A stretch of 64,000 nucleotides of DNA from Proales similis (Eukaryota; Rotifera; Eurotatoria; Ploima; Proalidae), in the NCBI GenBank assembly GCA_019059635.1, contig JAGVRJ010000001.1:2356001-2420000 (forward strand), written 5' to 3'. Numbering within the stretch: the stretch's first letter is position 1; each line of letters opens with the position of its first letter. A program made the position numbers and the translations under genes. Shown here piece after piece: positions 62,326 through 64,000 of this stretch. The notes beneath the pieces were generated by a model. It had not been told where the DNA came from. It worked only from the letters and a program-made list of their open reading frames with translations, and made no database searches.

Positions 62326-64000
62326 ATGACTGAGCATATGACTGAGGATACGAGTGCAGGCCTTGCATTGGAGGATGACGATCTGGCCGTGCCTGTCAGC
62401 ATCGAGCCCAATTCAGAGGCAGAAATATACGAAATAAAACTAGACGGCCAGGAAGTCTACAAAGAGTGAGTTGAATGACAAAATGGCCGTAAATAGACTA
62501 AAAGAGACTAGAATCAAACATTTCAAGGCCATTGACATACTCTGAGAAACTGGCTCAGCTGATAAGTAAAATAGACTTTACAAATGAAGTGGCCGACAAG
62601 AAGAAAGGCGGCAACGACGACGAGGACGACGATGATCTAGTCGCTACTTCTGGTTCAGTCACTCGCGCTGAATTGGACCAAACGCAACGGTCGCAAATGT
62701 TTTTTCAGAGCCTTCATGAACGGGTCAAGTAAGCCGCCATTTGCATTTCACTTTCACTCACTGCAACGGCACATGATGAGAATAGGCTGGCGTTCGATGA
62801 AGTTTGCGTTCTGTTGGACTGTTTGAACATTGCCAAAGCCGGCCATCTTCTCACGATCGAAACAGGCAAAGAGCACTTGACGCCGAATTATAACGACGAG
62901 AAGCCAGACGATTTGCTGGACAAAAACCTCTGGGTCACCATCAAGAAAAAGGTGCATAATCTGACCGAATTCAAGGCTATTCGTCCTTAAATATTCTCTT
63001 CTTGTATTGCGATTTCAATTCATAATTCACTTGTTCGATTGGTTTAAAGAATATTGAGAAGGCCAGAGTATTGTTAAAAAAGTCGCTTGAAAAGATTGAA
63101 AACGACCTTGAATTCAGCAGCGCCCGCTTCCACGTGGAGCTGTTCAAAGCGCGGCAGACCTGGCGAATCAGAAAGGTCGGCTCTCGCTTCACTTGTGACA
63201 TTGGCTATCGAACTGGTGGGTGTTTTTGACCGCGTTAAATGCTCTAGAATTTACTTTTTATTGATTGCACAACAGTCGGATGCGCCAACGCTCTTAAAGC
63301 AAATGTTGAAATCATACGAAACGAGCTGAGCACCCAGCACGACAAAAAGCATTGTTTGGACGTTATTGTGGACGAAGAGCTGCAAGACTTTGCCTTTATT
63401 CAAGTCGAAATTGTCGAATGTAAATATTTCAGAACGTCAAAAACAGACCCTCCTGGTTTGACGCGAGCAATCATTCAAGCCGGGAAAACCTCAAGAGACA
63501 AAGCAATATTCAGCACCAAATATTCCCTCTTCGCCAATTCAATAAGCAGCGAGCCGCGCGCCGAACGACCCAGCTGGCAAGAGGCGCTCGAAAAGGCACA
63601 AAACGCCATCTACTGCAAAGAGATCTACAACCAGGTATTTGCCAATTACTCTCTACCGTGTCCCGCCAACACTTGAATAATAGACGATGAACACAATCAA
63701 ACATTAAGCTACTGAGAGAGACGTTCGATCCAAACGCAAGCAGTTCACTGAGGCCAATCGTGATAGGAAACTCGATTCGAATGATGATAGACGCTGACTT
63801 TGACTTGATTATAAGTCTCGTACACTGTCCCGAGCCGTCGAAGACCGCTCGTCCGCCAGATTACGTAAAATATGCCTATTGCTTGCTCCTTTCGCATTCA
63901 CTGGCGTCACTTTAAAACAGGATTTTGACAGTTCGCTTCTCGAATACTATTTGCACTGCTTGCTGAAGAACGCGTTCGATCAGAACTTTTTCCACATCGA
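62326..64000 (+). CDS. MED17: Mediator complex subunit 17, 5' part of gene
   Basis: The start MTEHMTEDTSAGLALEDDDL is followed by VPVSIEPNSEAEIYEIKLDG and TYSEKLAQLISKIDFTNE, which match the SIE...LDG.E.Y...L..NLA.L..RIDF start of MED17. An acidic insert (DDEDDDDL) follows, then FDEVCVLLDCLNIAKAGHLL, KARQTWRIRKVGSRFTCDIG (the RL.Q.W.LRKVG motif) and ALEKAQNAIYCKEIYNQ. Family knowledge: MED17 is a head-module scaffold of Mediator for RNA polymerase II. Short introns occur near 62467-62527, 62730-62784, 62952-63050, 63170-63275 and 63634-63710. The gene runs off the right edge, so the C-terminus is missing. Confidence 0.9.

Overview
The window is nuclear DNA from a small-genome bilaterian animal. 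It contains metazoan genes such as a MyoD-type myogenic factor, histone H4 with a metazoan 3' stem-loop, FIG4, SERCA, basigin, MED17, a peptide GPCR and an amidated neuropeptide precursor. Nearly all introns I could place are about 53-75 nt, and many neighbouring genes are only 50-300 nt apart. An axonemal gene (DRC12) suggests cilia or flagella. The style would fit a meiofaunal spiralian or another miniaturised animal, but I cannot name the species. Nearly all introns are GT-AG; one GC-AG intron and several weak donors (GTCGGT, GTTCGT) occur.

Layout. 1-10 kb: the 3' part of PAXBP1, an ankyrin/SOCS-box protein, DRC12, a class A GPCR and an orphan coiled-coil protein. 10-18 kb: FIG4, H4, a PTB-like proline-rich protein and a secreted ShK-type cysteine protein. 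18-23 kb: a SERCA calcium pump on the minus strand, with a pair of mutually exclusive exons and two alternative C-termini. 23-26 kb is gene-poor. 26-36 kb is dense: EXOSC5, an NYN endoribonuclease, a small unrecognised gene, RAD51D, mitochondrial EF-Tu and lingerer/UBAP2. 36-41 kb: a 140-bp duplicated block flanking a small putative secreted gene, then MyoD. 40-43 kb: four tRNA-Val genes around an intronless, secreted CocE/NonD hydrolase of bacterial type (a fifth tRNA-Val lies at 26.3 kb). 43-54 kb: a C2H2 zinc-finger protein, a one-Ig basigin, a UBX protein, an ankyrin protein, an LRR-7TM receptor with an in-frame stop, and TBC1D15. 54-64 kb: an ankyrin protein ending in a CaaX box, OPA3, RPL24, the neuropeptide precursor and the 5' part of MED17.

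The genes are mostly unrelated housekeeping and developmental loci; I see no gene cluster of shared function. The features most worth following up are the SERCA exon duplication and its two tails, the stop codon inside the LRR receptor, the candidate horizontally acquired hydrolase, the PRI-amide peptide precursor, and the duplicated block at 36-37 kb. Coordinates of multi-exon genes are spans from start codon to stop codon. Exons were joined by hand from reading frame and splice signals, so individual junctions may be off by a few bases.
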